Shown here piece by piece: positions 47,408-58,958 of a stretch of 64,000 bases of DNA; within the stretch, counting starts at the first letter, position 1, and each line of letters starts with the position of its first letter. Source of the stretch: Gnetum montanum. Lineage: Eukaryota > Streptophyta > Gnetopsida > Gnetales > Gnetaceae. The notes below the pieces were generated by a model, which had not been told where the DNA came from, searched no databases, and saw only the letters and a program-made list of their open reading frames with translations. A program made the translations under genes and the position numbers. The stretch covers positions 82,760 to 146,759 of the forward strand of contig MNCI01027305.1 in NCBI GenBank assembly GCA_015680685.1, in the 5' to 3' direction.

Positions 47408-48289
47408 TGATGAGTGGTAAGGTACTCCTATGTCCAACCGTATGAATCACAAGTGGTCACGCATAATCTGATTGAATTCCGAAGATTGCGAGCACTTACA
47501 CATAGTATTCTAGCCATCAAAATCCTAGTTAGAATAGTTTTTTTCCTCTCAACCTCACTTGTCACATTCTAGAACGATGGTTAAATGAGACTGAGGCATA
47601 TGATTTTTATGTGTTTTCTTTTATTCTTAATATTTAATTCTTCTAATACAGGGAGTAAAAGGACTAGGTAATTGAAGATTTTACTACTCTATCACTCAAC
47701 TACTCCTAGCATAAGCAATTGTTCCCATCCTTTGTGCACATCCCAAGCATGTCCTAATCACTACTAGGTTGCTAGATGTTAAGCATCACTAGGTTGCCAA
47801 GTGTCAGGCATATGTTCGAGGTGGTCATGCTTATGTGTTCTTGTGGACTACTAAAATGTACTATGACTATAAAACGATAACCGAAGCATGAAAATTATTG
47901 AAATGTTAAAATATTAATGCTTAAGTAATTTAGTTCAAATGCTACAAGGGATGTTCAAAAAGCTTGTCTTTATTGCCGTTCACGCCAATGGGCTCAAGTA
48001 CATTAGTGCTCAAATAAAGAGCTATACACTCTTCGAACTATGTCTGCAGACACTTGGAAAATAATCTAACTCCTACAAAAATAAACTGTAAGAGCTTCAC
48101 TACAACTTGAACAAAAGATGCCATAAATGTAGTGGGTGCACACAAATTTATAGCAGAAAATGGATTTTGCATTGACGAGGCCACATCAATGCTTGGAAAG
48201 ATGCATCGATAGGGTCACATCGATATGGTTGCATTAATGAGTCTTCATTGATGCAACCTAGTCAACGTAGTGGACTTGATGCTTCATCA
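47408..48289 (-). repeat. Element E 5' LTR
   Basis: 882 bp, homologous throughout to 34890-35770. CATCGATG/CGATG-type U3 motifs lie at about 48180-48280. Confidence 0.9.
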
Positions 48290-49256
48290 CATAAGCATCT
48301 TGAAAATCTTGTAGATGTGTCTATGCATCAAAATTTTATCCCCTCTCAAATCTTGGGATATTATTCATCTCTAGGTGCTTGATCCGACTATCCTTCATAT
48401 GCCTAGTTGAGATTTTAACTGCCTCTACAATGTTGAGCATACTTTGAGTCACCAATAGAGGTTCATCATCATCACTGCGTTGATGATGTCAATGATGGTT
48501 TCAGCCGCCCCTTTGATTTTGATGGCCTTCACGATCATTGTTATTTCACTGATCATCTTCATCATGGTTGTTTCGACAGTGGCTTTCATGAGAATTGTCA
48601 AATGAAGAGGAATGTTTGGAATTGGATGAAAAGGAAGAAGAGAAAGGTGGACCACCACTGCCACCATGGTGTTCACCATCACTCTTATGCTTATTACGAT
48701 CACCATCCTTAGATCCATTGTTGTTGTGATGTTTATCCAAGTTCCTACCTTGGCTATCACTTTTTCATAAATCAAATTTATGAATAGTGGATCACAAGGT
48801 TAGGTTCACACCCTCACCATCAGTAGCAGGGGGTGGAGAATCTTCATGTTGAAAACCTTCCAAGGGAGGATCCTCATTGCCCTCTTGATTTAGTAGGAAA
48901 AAGGGGTTAGTGTAATGTTTCCCCTTTGTAGCTTCATGGAGTTTCTCTTGATGTTGATCTCATTTGCATTGTGTTTCAGTTGGATAGTAGTCTTGAGTGT
49001 CATATCCATCCACAACATATTCTTCATGAAGATCTGCTAAGCCCAACTTCTTAAGGGATTTAAACAACATTTCAAGCATAGATCAATCAAGGGGCAAGAC
49101 GACATTGCCCTCCATATCATGCCATCACATCTATTCATCCTAATGTAGGATGAAGGTGAAATTTGGCACAAACTCATTTCAATGAGTGTATACCACCTTA
49201 CATTCTTGTGGGATTGGTGGTTTGGTATCTTCGTGCTTATAAGATGAAGAAGACAT
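48290..49256 (-). pseudogene. gag: Element C gag, 5' part
   Basis: The ATG at 49254-49256 (MSSSSYKHED) opens the N-terminal block (FVPNFTFILH, NVVLPLD). A low-complexity Ser/His/Asn/Asp linker (48740-48460) and the start of core gag (NNIPRFERG, THLQDFQDAY) follow, ending at the E insertion. The frame continues at 34889. Confidence 0.75.
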
Positions 49257-49392
49257 TTTGCCAAACAAAATGAAATTGTCAATGTGCTTTTATAATTCTA
49301 TGTATAGTGGGGATGATATTGACCTTTAGGTTCATACAACAATATAATTGTATTCACTTAGACCTAAATAGTACACATTCCACAAACAAAGT

Positions 49393-49409
49393 TCCCAGCA
49401 ACGGTGCCA
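49393..49409 (-). other. PBS of element C, best preserved
   Basis: The minus strand reads TGGCACCGTTGCTGGGA, 14 of 17 matching the plant tRNA-Asp 3' complement. The three mismatches are G-to-A or C-to-T. Confidence 0.85.
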
Positions 49410-49410
49410 A

Positions 49411-50338
49411 TGATGAGCAGTGAGGCACCCCTATGTCCAACAATATGAATCACAAGTGTTCACATGCAATCCTGTTGAATTCCACGAACTTTATCATTTC
49501 TAGTGCACTAGTCCTTTAGGAAGTGAATCTAGCCCCAAGGTCGATCATTGTCTTCCCAATTACACTTGTGATGTTTGTTGGTATGGTTAAGCATAATTGA
49601 GGCATTCAATTTTTATCATTTTTATGTTTTATAGTTGGGTGCTCAAATTGTAGATAAAAAATAAATTTGATTAACTAATCTAAATTAACTAATTAACTAA
49701 TCCTAACATAAGTATCCATTCCCACTTTCCGTACATGTCCTAAACCCACATATCCACTGTTGGACAACCAAGCACTATGCTACTGGGCATACCAAGTAAT
49801 AACGCTACTAGGATTACCAAGCAAATATGTGTTACACTCGAAGTGATCATACTTATGTGTGTAATCTATCTCACTTAATTGTCTCATTAACATAATAATT
49901 GGGAAATATTTAATAACTAATTAAAAACATTTAGTAAATAATTGGGAACACTAAATGCATAAATAAAGGAGCTAATCTATCCAAAGTGCTGCAAGGATTA
50001 TCAGAAAGCTTGTCTTTATTGTTGCACACATTGTCATGCTCAGGTACAACAATGCTTGAATAAAGATTCGTACACTCAATGACTCTATTGTAGGCGCCCA
50101 AGGGAAAAATTCTATCTTTCAAATGGAAAAAATGCAAGATTTCTGTTGTAACTACAATTTGCTTATTACCATAAATGCAGCTACAAATGTGTATTTATAG
50201 CTAACTATAGACATTGCATCAATAGGGCCACATCGATGCATGATATGATGCATCAACTAGGCCTTGTCAACAAGGCCCAGATGATGAGGTTGCATCGATG
50301 AGGTTTTGCCAATGTGACCAACAGAATGCAAATCATCA
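49411..50338 (-). repeat. Element C 5' LTR
   Basis: 928 bp, TGATGAG to AATCATCA. CATCGATG-type palindromes lie at about 50220-50310 (GCATCGATGAGG, GATGCATCAA). Its 3' partner is the truncated 16075-16571. Confidence 0.9.
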
Positions 50339-50902
50339 CTTTATGATTGACTTATATGTATTGAGAGAAGCTTTTCAACTCTACATTATTTTCATAGTTT
50401 AAATATCCTTGCTAATTGCAAAATTTTATTGGGATTTGTTCAAGCACAACACTGGCATTGAAATCCACAAAAATGTAAATTTTTACCATTTGAGAAAAAA
50501 TAGGAATATCCATCCCAAGGCTTTGAAAGGGGAAGTCCCTTAATAGATTTTCTTTAGTATAAAAATTATCTTCTCGAGAAGCAAAGTAACAAAAAGTTAA
50601 GAAAAAACCAACCTTCTCATGAGATACTCAAATCTAAACATATCAATTGTATTCATCTACATTTTCAGCTATTACATATTATTGTATAATGCTGTGAATT
50701 AGCAATCTAGGCCACTAGAATGCCTTCGATGTTCATATTTTTTTCTATAAGGAAAGGAAAAAGTGTAAAAACCTAGACATACAAGATCACTCAACTTATC
50801 CCCATACCTTGTTTTAGTAATCCTAAAAATATCAAATTTAGTAAAGAAAGAAATGATATACAAACTAATAACTTTATATGATACAAAGCTGTTAATATTC
50901 AA
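50339..50902 (-). pseudogene. LINE endonuclease fragment
   Basis: On the minus strand, near 50820-50760, FDIFRITKTRYGDKL and LVCLGFYTF are followed by YEHRRHSSGLDC. This matches the N-terminal half of LINE (APE-type) endonucleases, which have an ETR/ETK-type motif and a SGG loop. Near 50450 is DFNASVV, matching their GDFNA catalytic block. It ends at the C LTR. The RT at 1950-3387 is on the same strand and begins where this stops, apart from a missing middle. Stops make it inactive. Confidence 0.7.
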
Positions 50903-51079
50903 AAAGCCACCATGTAGGAATTTACATCCCTATTTATGATTTTTGATTACTGCAACATATTTAGCAATAATATAGTAAATTATTTCTCTCTCTTACCTTT
51001 TTTTTACTAATTTTCATTCTTTAACTTTTCAGCATATTATTTATATGGAAGTTCTTCATTTTATCATAATTTTTTACAT

Positions 51080-51400
51080 TTTGGATTGTGTCAATTATCC
51101 CAAATGATTTTTCTTTCCTTAGCATCCTAAAATTTAATAATAATCTCATGAGTTCTTTCTCCCTTGGAACATATTTTGACAACCTCTAAAATATGAGGTT
51201 TTCCTATCGAATGTAATTTTTCTTCAAGTAGCTTAGGAATTTTTGCACTTAAATTTTCCTTCTTCTTTTCAAGTACCTCAACAAGAAATAGATTTTATGC
51301 TTTTTCTCATTTTTCCTCTTTCTCCTTCAATGTGTTTGAAATTATCTTACTCACCTCTTGTGGAGTATGATTCAAATTGCTATGCAAAANGCTATCTTTG
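51080..51400 (-). pseudogene. Possible LINE ORF1 remnant
   Basis: The minus strand reads NLFLVEVLEKKKENLSAKIP, LEEKLHSIGKP, EVVKICSKGERTHEIIIKF and DAKERKIIWDN with one or two stops. The pattern resembles the RNA-binding ORF1 of L1-like LINEs and lies just upstream of the endonuclease. The assignment rests on pattern and position only. A single N is at 51390. Confidence 0.4.
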
Positions 51401-51675
51401 ATTTTTTTATTGTTTTTTTCTTCTTTGACATATAGATTTACCCTTGGTAGTAGCAACAAATCCTTAGTACCAATAATGAACCCTCACAAAAATTGTTTAT
51501 AGTTTAATAGTTCTATAATTTATTTTATTATACTATTTTTAGAATAAATTAAAAATATAGTAATGAGACATGTTAAATATTTGGAAGTTATTCCAATTAT
51601 TCTTTCATGTTGTCTCAGAGCCCATTCTTAGACATGTGAGCTTATTCCAATATTTTTTAGATGACTTTTAACTAT
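51401..51675. other. AT-rich DNA, nothing recognised
   Basis: No ORF or repeat structure seen. Confidence 0.4.
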
Positions 51676-51830
51676 TGTTATGTGTTAACCTAGTGGTAAG
51701 ACTCTTGATTGGAAAAATCCAAGTTATGGCTTTGATTTTAGTGGTCAATATTGAGTTAGAAAGTTCTAATGTCTTATGGGTAAATATTTTTTTTAAAAAA
51801 AATTGGTTTTAACACCCCTTGATCCTTTTG
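51676..51830 (+). repeat. SINE-like repeat
   Basis: A-box-like TAACCTAGTGGTAAG at 51686-51700 and B-box-like GGCTTTGATTT at 51728-51738, then GTTAGAAAGTTCTAATG, TATGGGTAAATA and an A/T run before TTTTAACACCCC. It matches the copies at 1-310. Confidence 0.5.
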
Positions 51831-52564
51831 TAATATCATATGACTTAATTTTAGAAATTGACTATTTAATTATTATTTTTGAAATTTCCAAAATCCTAAT
51901 AAATGTACCTAAAAATATTTTGCAACATTGGCTTTCTTTGTATTAGTTGTACATTTTTCTCTCTTTTACTCTCTTTCTTGTGGCTGTGCATGATAGATCT
52001 CTTGTTGATTTTTAAATTTCAAAATATTCATGCTTAGCAAAGCTTGGATCTTAGTTAATTCTTTAAGGTAAAGAAAATATTTTTAATTCCATTAATTCTA
52101 TAAGTAGCTTATCTTCTTGAACCTTCTTTTATTCTACATCATGTTTGATTATCAATTTGAATCCTAGATTTCTACTATTTTATTCTATATTTTGTCATTT
52201 TTTCATATTTCTAGCATGTGGCCAAATTCAACATGATGACAATGATGTTTGGTATGGATTATGACTTCTAGAATGATATCTAGTAGATATTTCAAGGATG
52301 TATAGGTATATTTAACATGTCAAAATACTATGGAAATAGCCATTTAAAGAGTCATTAATAGACACTATTTTTGGAGTAAGACAACTAATATGGAAAAGGG
52401 ATAGTTGCTCCATAGGTAAGCATTGTAGAAAGATTTGACGATGTCACTTGAAAATTGTAGTAAGAAGTTAGGGCCTATGGTAACTATAGGATTGATACCA
52501 ACCATATCATAACCCAATAGTTGGATATTTTCATATGCGGGTTTTGAGTTTTGGAGGTTTTCTC
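51831..52564. other. AT-rich intergenic DNA
   Basis: No gene or recognisable element found. Confidence 0.4.
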
Positions 52565-52668
52565 AGCAGATCTAATGTTTTTCAATGGATCTTATGTTTT
52601 TTCTATGGACCTAATGTTTTTTCAATGAACCTAATTTTCTAGTGGATCTAATATTTTCTAACAAATCT
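52565..52668. repeat. Tandem repeat, about 20 bp, five imperfect copies
   Basis: GATCTAATGTTTTTCAATG-type units recur at about 52569, 52588, 52608, 52628 and 52645 with point differences and length changes. Confidence 0.65.
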
Positions 52669-52896
52669 ATTTAAAATTACATGCAATGTTGCTAGATTCA
52701 GTAGGTGATTCCTAAAGTGAATCCACCTCTTCTTTGTCATTCTACATGTTACTTGATGATTTATATGAATCTGTTGCTTAATAAATTTCTAGAAAGTATG
52801 TTTTTGGAAAAATTTTAGGTTATTTATCTTGTTCCTAAATTTTTTAAAGTTATTTAAATCTAATTGGGAAAGATCAAGGATTGGATGCTTTCCATG

Positions 52897-53703
52897 TGAT
52901 GAGTCACGTTCATGGGCTACATTGACGCAAGGTTTGACGTGTATGCACTGACACATATGCATTGACACAATGTCTTTTGTTGCCTATATGTGTGCCCTAG
53001 CCAAATTTATGGCATCCATTATTTAGTCTCTTAGCAAAGCTCTTGCATTTTGTTCATTTAAAATTAGAATATTTCTAACTACCTATCGTAGGAGTGAGAA
53101 GTGTATGGATCTTTGTTCAAACACTGATGTACCTAATCACCTTGGTGTAACTGGTAATAAAGATGAGCTTTCTTCACAAACCTTGCAGCATTTAGAACTA
53201 GCTTAATGTTTACTTAATGCATTTATTATTTGAGAAATTTACTTTAATGCATCAAATTAATAAATTAAATAGCAATTAAGTAATACACATAAGTACAACC
53301 ATTTCGAGCATATGTTAACGTTTATTAATCCCAGCAGTGCTTAACACTTGGTAACCCAGTAACGTTGCAATAGGGTTTAGGATGTGTATGATAAATGGGA
53401 ACATATTCTTATGTTAGATATTATCTAGTTATTACATTAATCAAAGATTTAATTACTTTATTTTCTAGCACTTAGGTGATTTAAACAATAAATATAAAAT
53501 GATAAAAATCATATGCCTCAATTACACTTAAGCATACACTTGCACTTCATAAGTGAAATTGAGAAAACAACAATCATGTACATTAAATTCACTTCCTAGA
53601 CCTAGTATGCTTAGAAAGCTAAAGTCTATAGAATTCAACCGAATCACTTAGTGAACACTAGTGAGTCATATGGTTGGACATAGGGACTACTTATTGCTCA
53701 TCA
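52897..53703 (+). repeat. Element F 5' LTR
   Basis: 807 bp, TGATGAG to CTCATCA. The U3 has repeated (A/T)TTGACG and TTGACAC motifs (52920-52970) instead of GATATC. CCTATATGTG replaces the usual TATAAATA near 52983. AATAAA is at 53156-53161, with TTGGTAACCCAGTA at about 53347. Confidence 0.9.
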
Positions 53704-53704
53704 T

Positions 53705-53721
53705 TGGCACTATTGTTGAGA
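53705..53721 (+). other. PBS of element F
   Basis: TGGCACTATTGTTGAGA, a degenerate tRNA-Asp type primer site, one base after the LTR. Confidence 0.7.
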
Positions 53722-53746
53722 ACCTTAGTTAGCTACATGTGCTATC

Positions 53747-56400
53747 TTGGACTTAGTGAAATTATTCAAGGACATTTTAATGAACCTTAAAGTCATAATC
53801 ATCAAAAATCATAATAATAGTAAAAGCACACTATTTTTTCCAACTAAAATTTCTTCTTCTCACAAGGTTGAATCTTTGTCATTGTTTGAGCATACGTCCA
53901 ATAAAATATGTGAAGGGTCAAAATTGCTAATGCACCAACACTGTAGAGTGGTCTATAGTCATCTTGATAAGTATGTGCTAGATTTCACCTTCAACCTGCA
54001 TTAAGATGAACATCTGTGGTGGAGGAACATGAAGGGCAACATTCTGTTGCTACTTGATTGATTAGTTCCTGCAATGCTACTTCAAACTCTCATGAGATTG
54101 GGTACCCAAGGGCTCAATGCTTAATACATTGTGTAGGACAAAGACTATTGGAATTATCATCCCACTAAGGAACAATGCAAGAAATATTGGCAATAGGAGA
54201 TGAATATGAAGCATCAAAGAGAAAATGGTTCACTAACCCCTTGTTCCTACTAGGCTAAAAAGAAGGAGAGGATCCCTTTTCTGGGGGTTCTTAATTCACA
54301 GAATATCCTCCCTTTTCCTTTGATGATAGGGCCCTTAACTAGAACTTATAGTTCACTACCAACAATCCTAGTTTGGGGAAGAATGGATCCCATGATCATG
54401 GGGGATCCAAAGAAGGAAGTCAAGGTGGGAACTAGGCCAAGCACCACAATGATGACAAGCATGATGATTATGGTCATGGCCAAAGAAGAGGAGGTTGTAG
54501 GCACCATGCTAGTGCTATCCTCCCTCTTCATCTTTAACATCCTCATATTCTTCTTCCTCTAGCTTCAATCAAAGCCACAAAGGATGTGACCATGATAGCA
54601 ATGATCGATGGGATAGAGATGATTGTAGGGACTACCTTAATAGTAGAGACCAAATGCATGGACAACCAAAGAAGGTCCACCACCACAAAAGAAGGAATAG
54701 TAGAAGACATCATAGGCATCATGGCCATCATAAAGGCTATGACTATAATGAGTCTTTACTTGCAACAAGAAACATGTTGAACATTGTAAAGGCTATAAGA
54801 ATTCCAATGAGGCATGTGAAAGATAGTAGAATCAAATGGTTAGATATAAATAATAACCCCAAGTTTGAAGAAGGATATAACTCAGATCCATAGAATCATC
54901 TTCAAGCCTTTCACAATGCCTGTGTCTTGTAGAACATTGAAAATGAATGACAAAAACTAAAGTTATTACCAAGAACACTCATTAAGAATGCTGAAAGCTA
55001 GTATTACTCCTTAGAACTAAAATCAATTAGATGATGGAGAATGATGCTTGAATGCTTCAATGAAAAGTATCAAATGTACTCCCAAGTGTCCAATCTCAAG
55101 AAAAAAATCCAATGATGAAGACAAGGAACACATGAATCATTAGATGTAGCTATGGGTAGATATTACTCTCTATTGCATAGGTGCCTAGGCCATGGCTTTT
55201 CTCAAAGGGAGCAACTCCACCATATCATAGATGGGCTCTAAAAAAAATAAGGAAAACTTTTAGGATCTATAACCAAGGGAGACTTTCAAGAACTTAGAGC
55301 CCATAAGATCCAAAGGCTAATTGAGTAGTTCGTCAAAGAAAAGGTGAGTTGCAAAAAAGAGAAAGTGCAGAGGAGTATAATTTGGATCCTTTCATTTGAA
55401 AAAGGGAAGTCCGGTTCTGTGATAATGAAAAGGAGACATCACTTGATGAAGTGGTGCAAAGTAAAACCTTGCTGATCCAAAAGTCTATTTCTAAAATATT
55501 GATAAAGTTAGATAACATGTGGGATTATTTAGATGAAAAATTTCAAAATATTCTAAAATTGTAGAAGAATCCAAAGTGCAAGGTAGCAGTCATGACTAAA
55601 GAAGAATGAAGGAAGATGAAGGTGCCCACCAAAGGGATAAGGGTAAAGTTGCTACTGTAGAAGAGGTTGTAGAGTCTAAGAAAGATGATGATGGTGGGTG
55701 TGACATTTGCCACTATAAACATGCTAAGGGATGTTACCCTATTGTGTCACACTTATAGGAGTCTAAGATGTATGCATTGAATCCTAGATTGGCAAGAAGG
55801 TAATAAATCAGGAGATTACTTTATCGTCAGGGAAACTATGGGTAATTCCACCAATAATAAGCCTACTATCCAAGTGAAGCTCCACCCCAACCTCATGAGA
55901 AGTACCAACAGTGGTAGAACCCACAGTCATGAGGGATGCCAGCACTAAGATAGTAGTACTTTTACTAGTAGCTAGATCCCTATGGGTACTATGTTTAGTA
56001 GTCAATTTCTCCACATGACTCTTCTAGTCATGTCTCCTTTCAACACCACTACTACCCTCCTAAATACTATAGAGCTTAATCTCTAAGAGGAAAATCCCCA
56101 GTTTCATTCTATCCTCCTCATCCTTCTACAACTGTACCTCCACCCTCAACTCAATTACCACCAGCTCCATCCATGTAGGGTGAAATTCCTGCCCAACCAC
56201 AAAAAAGAGATGCTATGAGGGCTATTAACTTATAATTGGATCCTTAGCCAAGTGTTTTAAAGAAAAAACCATGAAAAAGAACCTTTCCTCCAAACCAACA
56301 GTCCTTCTAAGCCCTCATAGAGATGTGTGGCTGATGATCCTACTTCTTCCTCATCCTTTGCATCAACATCATTTGAGAACCCTTCAAACCAAATACTTTC
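53747..56400 (+). pseudogene. gag: Element F gag (broken)
   Basis: The N-terminal block VVYSHLDKYVLDFTFNLH (about 53950-54004) is shared with B. A charged linker follows. The core gag domain covers about 54850-55250 (KFEEGYNSD; YYSLELKSIR; ESLDVAMGRYYSLLHRC; HHIIDGL), then KLDNMWDYLDEKFQN (about 55510), a Cys/His motif CDICHYKHAKGCY (about 55700-55735) and a Pro/Tyr-rich tail. Many stops. Confidence 0.75.
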
Positions 56401-56479
56401 CAAGGTTCATACTATAATGTTGATCCATGCTATCATGGATTAGGTTAAGTCTGGCCATATTTCCAAGAAAAGATATGAT

Positions 56480-56930
56480 CCTAGGAGTCCCCTCATTCAT
56501 TTTTAAATCACTAGGAATAAGCCTTGCAAGGCTCTCCTAGACTCAAGTTTTAGTGTGAATTTGATTTTCCATGAAATGTAAAAAGCTTGGAACCTACCTC
56601 TACTCAAGAAGAGCAACATTCATCTTGAGTTGGAAGATTAGTTCATCACCATTTCCTTATAACTAATGAAGGACATTATGACCACCATCTATTAATGGAC
56701 ATATCCTATTAACTTTCTAATGATTCATGTTGATAACATCAAGGGTAACTTTCCAATCATCATGGATAGGGCTTGGCTAAGCACAATAGATGCACAAATA
56801 GGAATTAAATACCTTTCATTGAAAATTTCTAAGAAATATGATTTCAAAAATATGGACAAGAAGTGCATTCCATGCATTGCGTATAGTGACACAAGATGCA
56901 ACTATGTGCAAAAATTATGATATGTAAAAA
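56480..56930 (+). pseudogene. pro: Element F protease (broken)
   Basis: The catalytic block reads ALLDSSFSVNLIF (about 56535-56570), so the Gly of the DSG triad is changed. The second half has IIMDRAWLSTIDA (56756-56795), where the flap Gly is also changed. Stops separate the halves. Confidence 0.75.
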
Positions 56931-57199
56931 GCACATTTATCACAACATGCAAACAGTGTCCCAAGGTGATAGAAATTCAAAAGTGCCTATACACAATAGC
57001 CACAAAATAGGATGGCATCCAATGGCTAACAATTGAACTTGATAGTAGCTCAATAATATGCATGGAACCAAATGAAAGCCTTGTAAGTGCCTACATTGAA
57101 GCCATGGATGAACTAGAGCAAGTTCATCATCAACTCTTTGATGATGAACCTAATGAAACCAACTAGGAAGAGTTGGAGATCCCTGAAAGCTTTAAGCAT

Positions 57200-58740
57200 G
57201 AGTCCCTTGAGATGAAACCTTTACCTACTAAAATGAAACATATCTTTCTAAATAATGGGAATTTGGTTATCATCAATGCCAACCTTGCGCCTGCATAGAA
57301 AAATAAGTTGTTAGAGGTGGTTGATAGATTTTACTTGGTCATATCCTAAACTTATTGGAATTGATATTAGGATATGCTAGTACCACATCTACATAGATCT
57401 TTCCATCAAGACAAAGAGGTAACCATAGTGATGGTTAAATCTCAAACTGAAGTAGATTATGAAAGAGAAGATCAAACAACTCCTCAAGGCAAGGTTCACC
57501 TATTCCATTGTGGATAGCGAGTGGATTAGCCCACTTGTGATAGTACTAAAGAAAGGTAGCAAATGGTAGGTCTATATTGATTTCAAGTTGTTGAACATGG
57601 TAACTTACAAAAATCACTTTCCATTGTGATTTGTGGACCAAGTGTTGGATACCATTTCTGGGTATTGTTAATATAGCTTTCTAGATGGTTATAGTGGCTA
57701 TAACCAAATTTAAATTACATCAAAGGATCAAGCCAAAACAACATTCACAAGTCCCTAGAGGACTTTCACATACAGAAAGATGTCATTTAACCTATGCAAT
57801 GCCACTAATACATTCCAATGCCTCATCCTAAGCATATTCCAGCAGTAGAATAGTAGTGGGGTGGAAGTATTCATGGATGACTTCTCCACCTATGGGGCTA
57901 CATTTGAGAAAGCCCTGGACCATCTTCACTAAGTGCTAAAATCATGTGTGGAGATAAACCTTAGGCTCAACTAGTAGAAAAGTCACCTAATGATCCAAGA
58001 AGGCATTATTTTGGGAAATAGAATTTTAGAAAAAGGGATCAAGGTGGACTCTAAAAAAAATAAGGGTCATCCAAGGAATTACTAGATAGCTAGAAATAGT
58101 TAAAGGTGTGAGGTCATAGCTTAGACATATTAGCTACCACCAACAATTTATTGAGAATTACTCTAAGATAGCTAAATCATTGGTGGAGCTAGCAAAGAAG
58201 GATGTTTCATTGGTCCACCAAAATATTGACTACTCCACTTGGAAACTTCCTATTGACTACTCTCCCTATGAGCTTATGTATGGAAAATTGCCAACACTTC
58301 CAATTCAAGCTAAGCTCCATACACTATTAACAGCTTATGACCTTAACCTTAACCTAAGTCTAGGACAAAAAGAAAGATTGATGAATCTCAACTTTCTAGA
58401 TGATAACTGATTGAGAGCCTTATCATCTAATGAGTTGCACAAGGCATTCAACAAGAAATGACATGACCTTAGAATAAGGAAAGTAAAATTTCAACCAAGA
58501 GATAGGGTCCTCTACTAGAATCCCACACACATGTCACAAAGAACCATGTTCCAAACATTGTGGGAGGGGCCTTATGTTATCTATGAAACCTTTTCTTATA
58601 GGGTCATGTTAATATACAAACCTAAAATTCTAAATAAGAAACTATTTTTTAGCATGAAATAAATTAAACCTTTCCATGAGCCTATGAGAGCCAGTGACCA
58701 AAGCACCTTAGTGGATGGACATGCATGTTCAATCTTTTAA
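57200..58740 (+). pseudogene. Element F pol: RT joined to integrase C-terminus
   Basis: The RT (57450-58180) has SEWISPLVIV, FVDQVLDTISGY and the catalytic VFMDDFS (FMDD at 57870-57881). At about 58200-58240 the sequence passes from the RT connection (LVELAKKDVS) straight into the integrase end (YSPYELMYGKLPTLPIQAKL). The stretch of about 1.3 kb that in B codes for RNase H and the integrase catalytic core is absent. The GPY module (LWEGPYVIYETF, about 58560) follows. F cannot encode an active pol whatever its point mutations. Confidence 0.85.
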
Positions 58741-58761
58741 ATATCCTCATTCCAAGTTAGT

Positions 58762-58778
58762 CATGGGGGAGATGGCCA
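58762..58778 (+). promoter_or_regulatory. Conserved purine tract after integrase (F)
   Basis: CATGGGGGAGATGGCCA, the same place as in B, C and E. Confidence 0.55.
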
Positions 58779-58958
58779 TCCATGCTAATGAATTAAAGTG
58801 ACTCAGGTTTTATACTTTTAGGAATAATGTACCTAAATAGGAATTAAATCTGCCATGATCACGACTTAGCCAAGTGTAACTAACCCAAAGAGATAATGTA
58901 CCTAAATGTTCCAAGGTTACACACCAAATGCTAATCCTTAATCATGTTGTGATTACAA

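Larger units (their letters stand above)
34890..48289 (-). mobile_element. Element E: complete 13.4-kb Ty3/gypsy element
   Basis: All parts are present on the minus strand: LTR (47408-48289), PBS, gag, protease, RT, RNase H, integrase, purine tract, spacer with promoter-like module, additional ORF, PPT, LTR (34890-35770). It lies inside the gag of C. It is the reference copy in the window for full structure. Confidence 0.9.
34885..48294. repeat. Target-site duplication of element E
   Basis: CATAG at 34885-34889 and CATAA at 48290-48294. Four of five bases match; the fifth differs by one G-to-A step. Confidence 0.8.
16075..50338 (-). mobile_element. Element C: Ty3/gypsy, interrupted by D and E
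   Basis: On the minus strand, C runs from its 5' LTR (49411-50338), PBS and gag start (48290-49256), continues after E with the rest of gag and protease (32760-34889) and the RT start (32352-32760), then after D with RT, RNase H and integrase (21050-23677), the spacer, the additional ORF (16600-19608) and a 3' LTR truncated at 16075. Reading continues across both insertions in the correct order. Without D and E it would be about 12 kb. It was inserted into the LINE endonuclease. Confidence 0.85.

Noticed and set aside
51831-52564. A host gene exon between LINE and element F
   Set aside because: No open frame, splice pattern or coding composition was seen in this AT-rich DNA.
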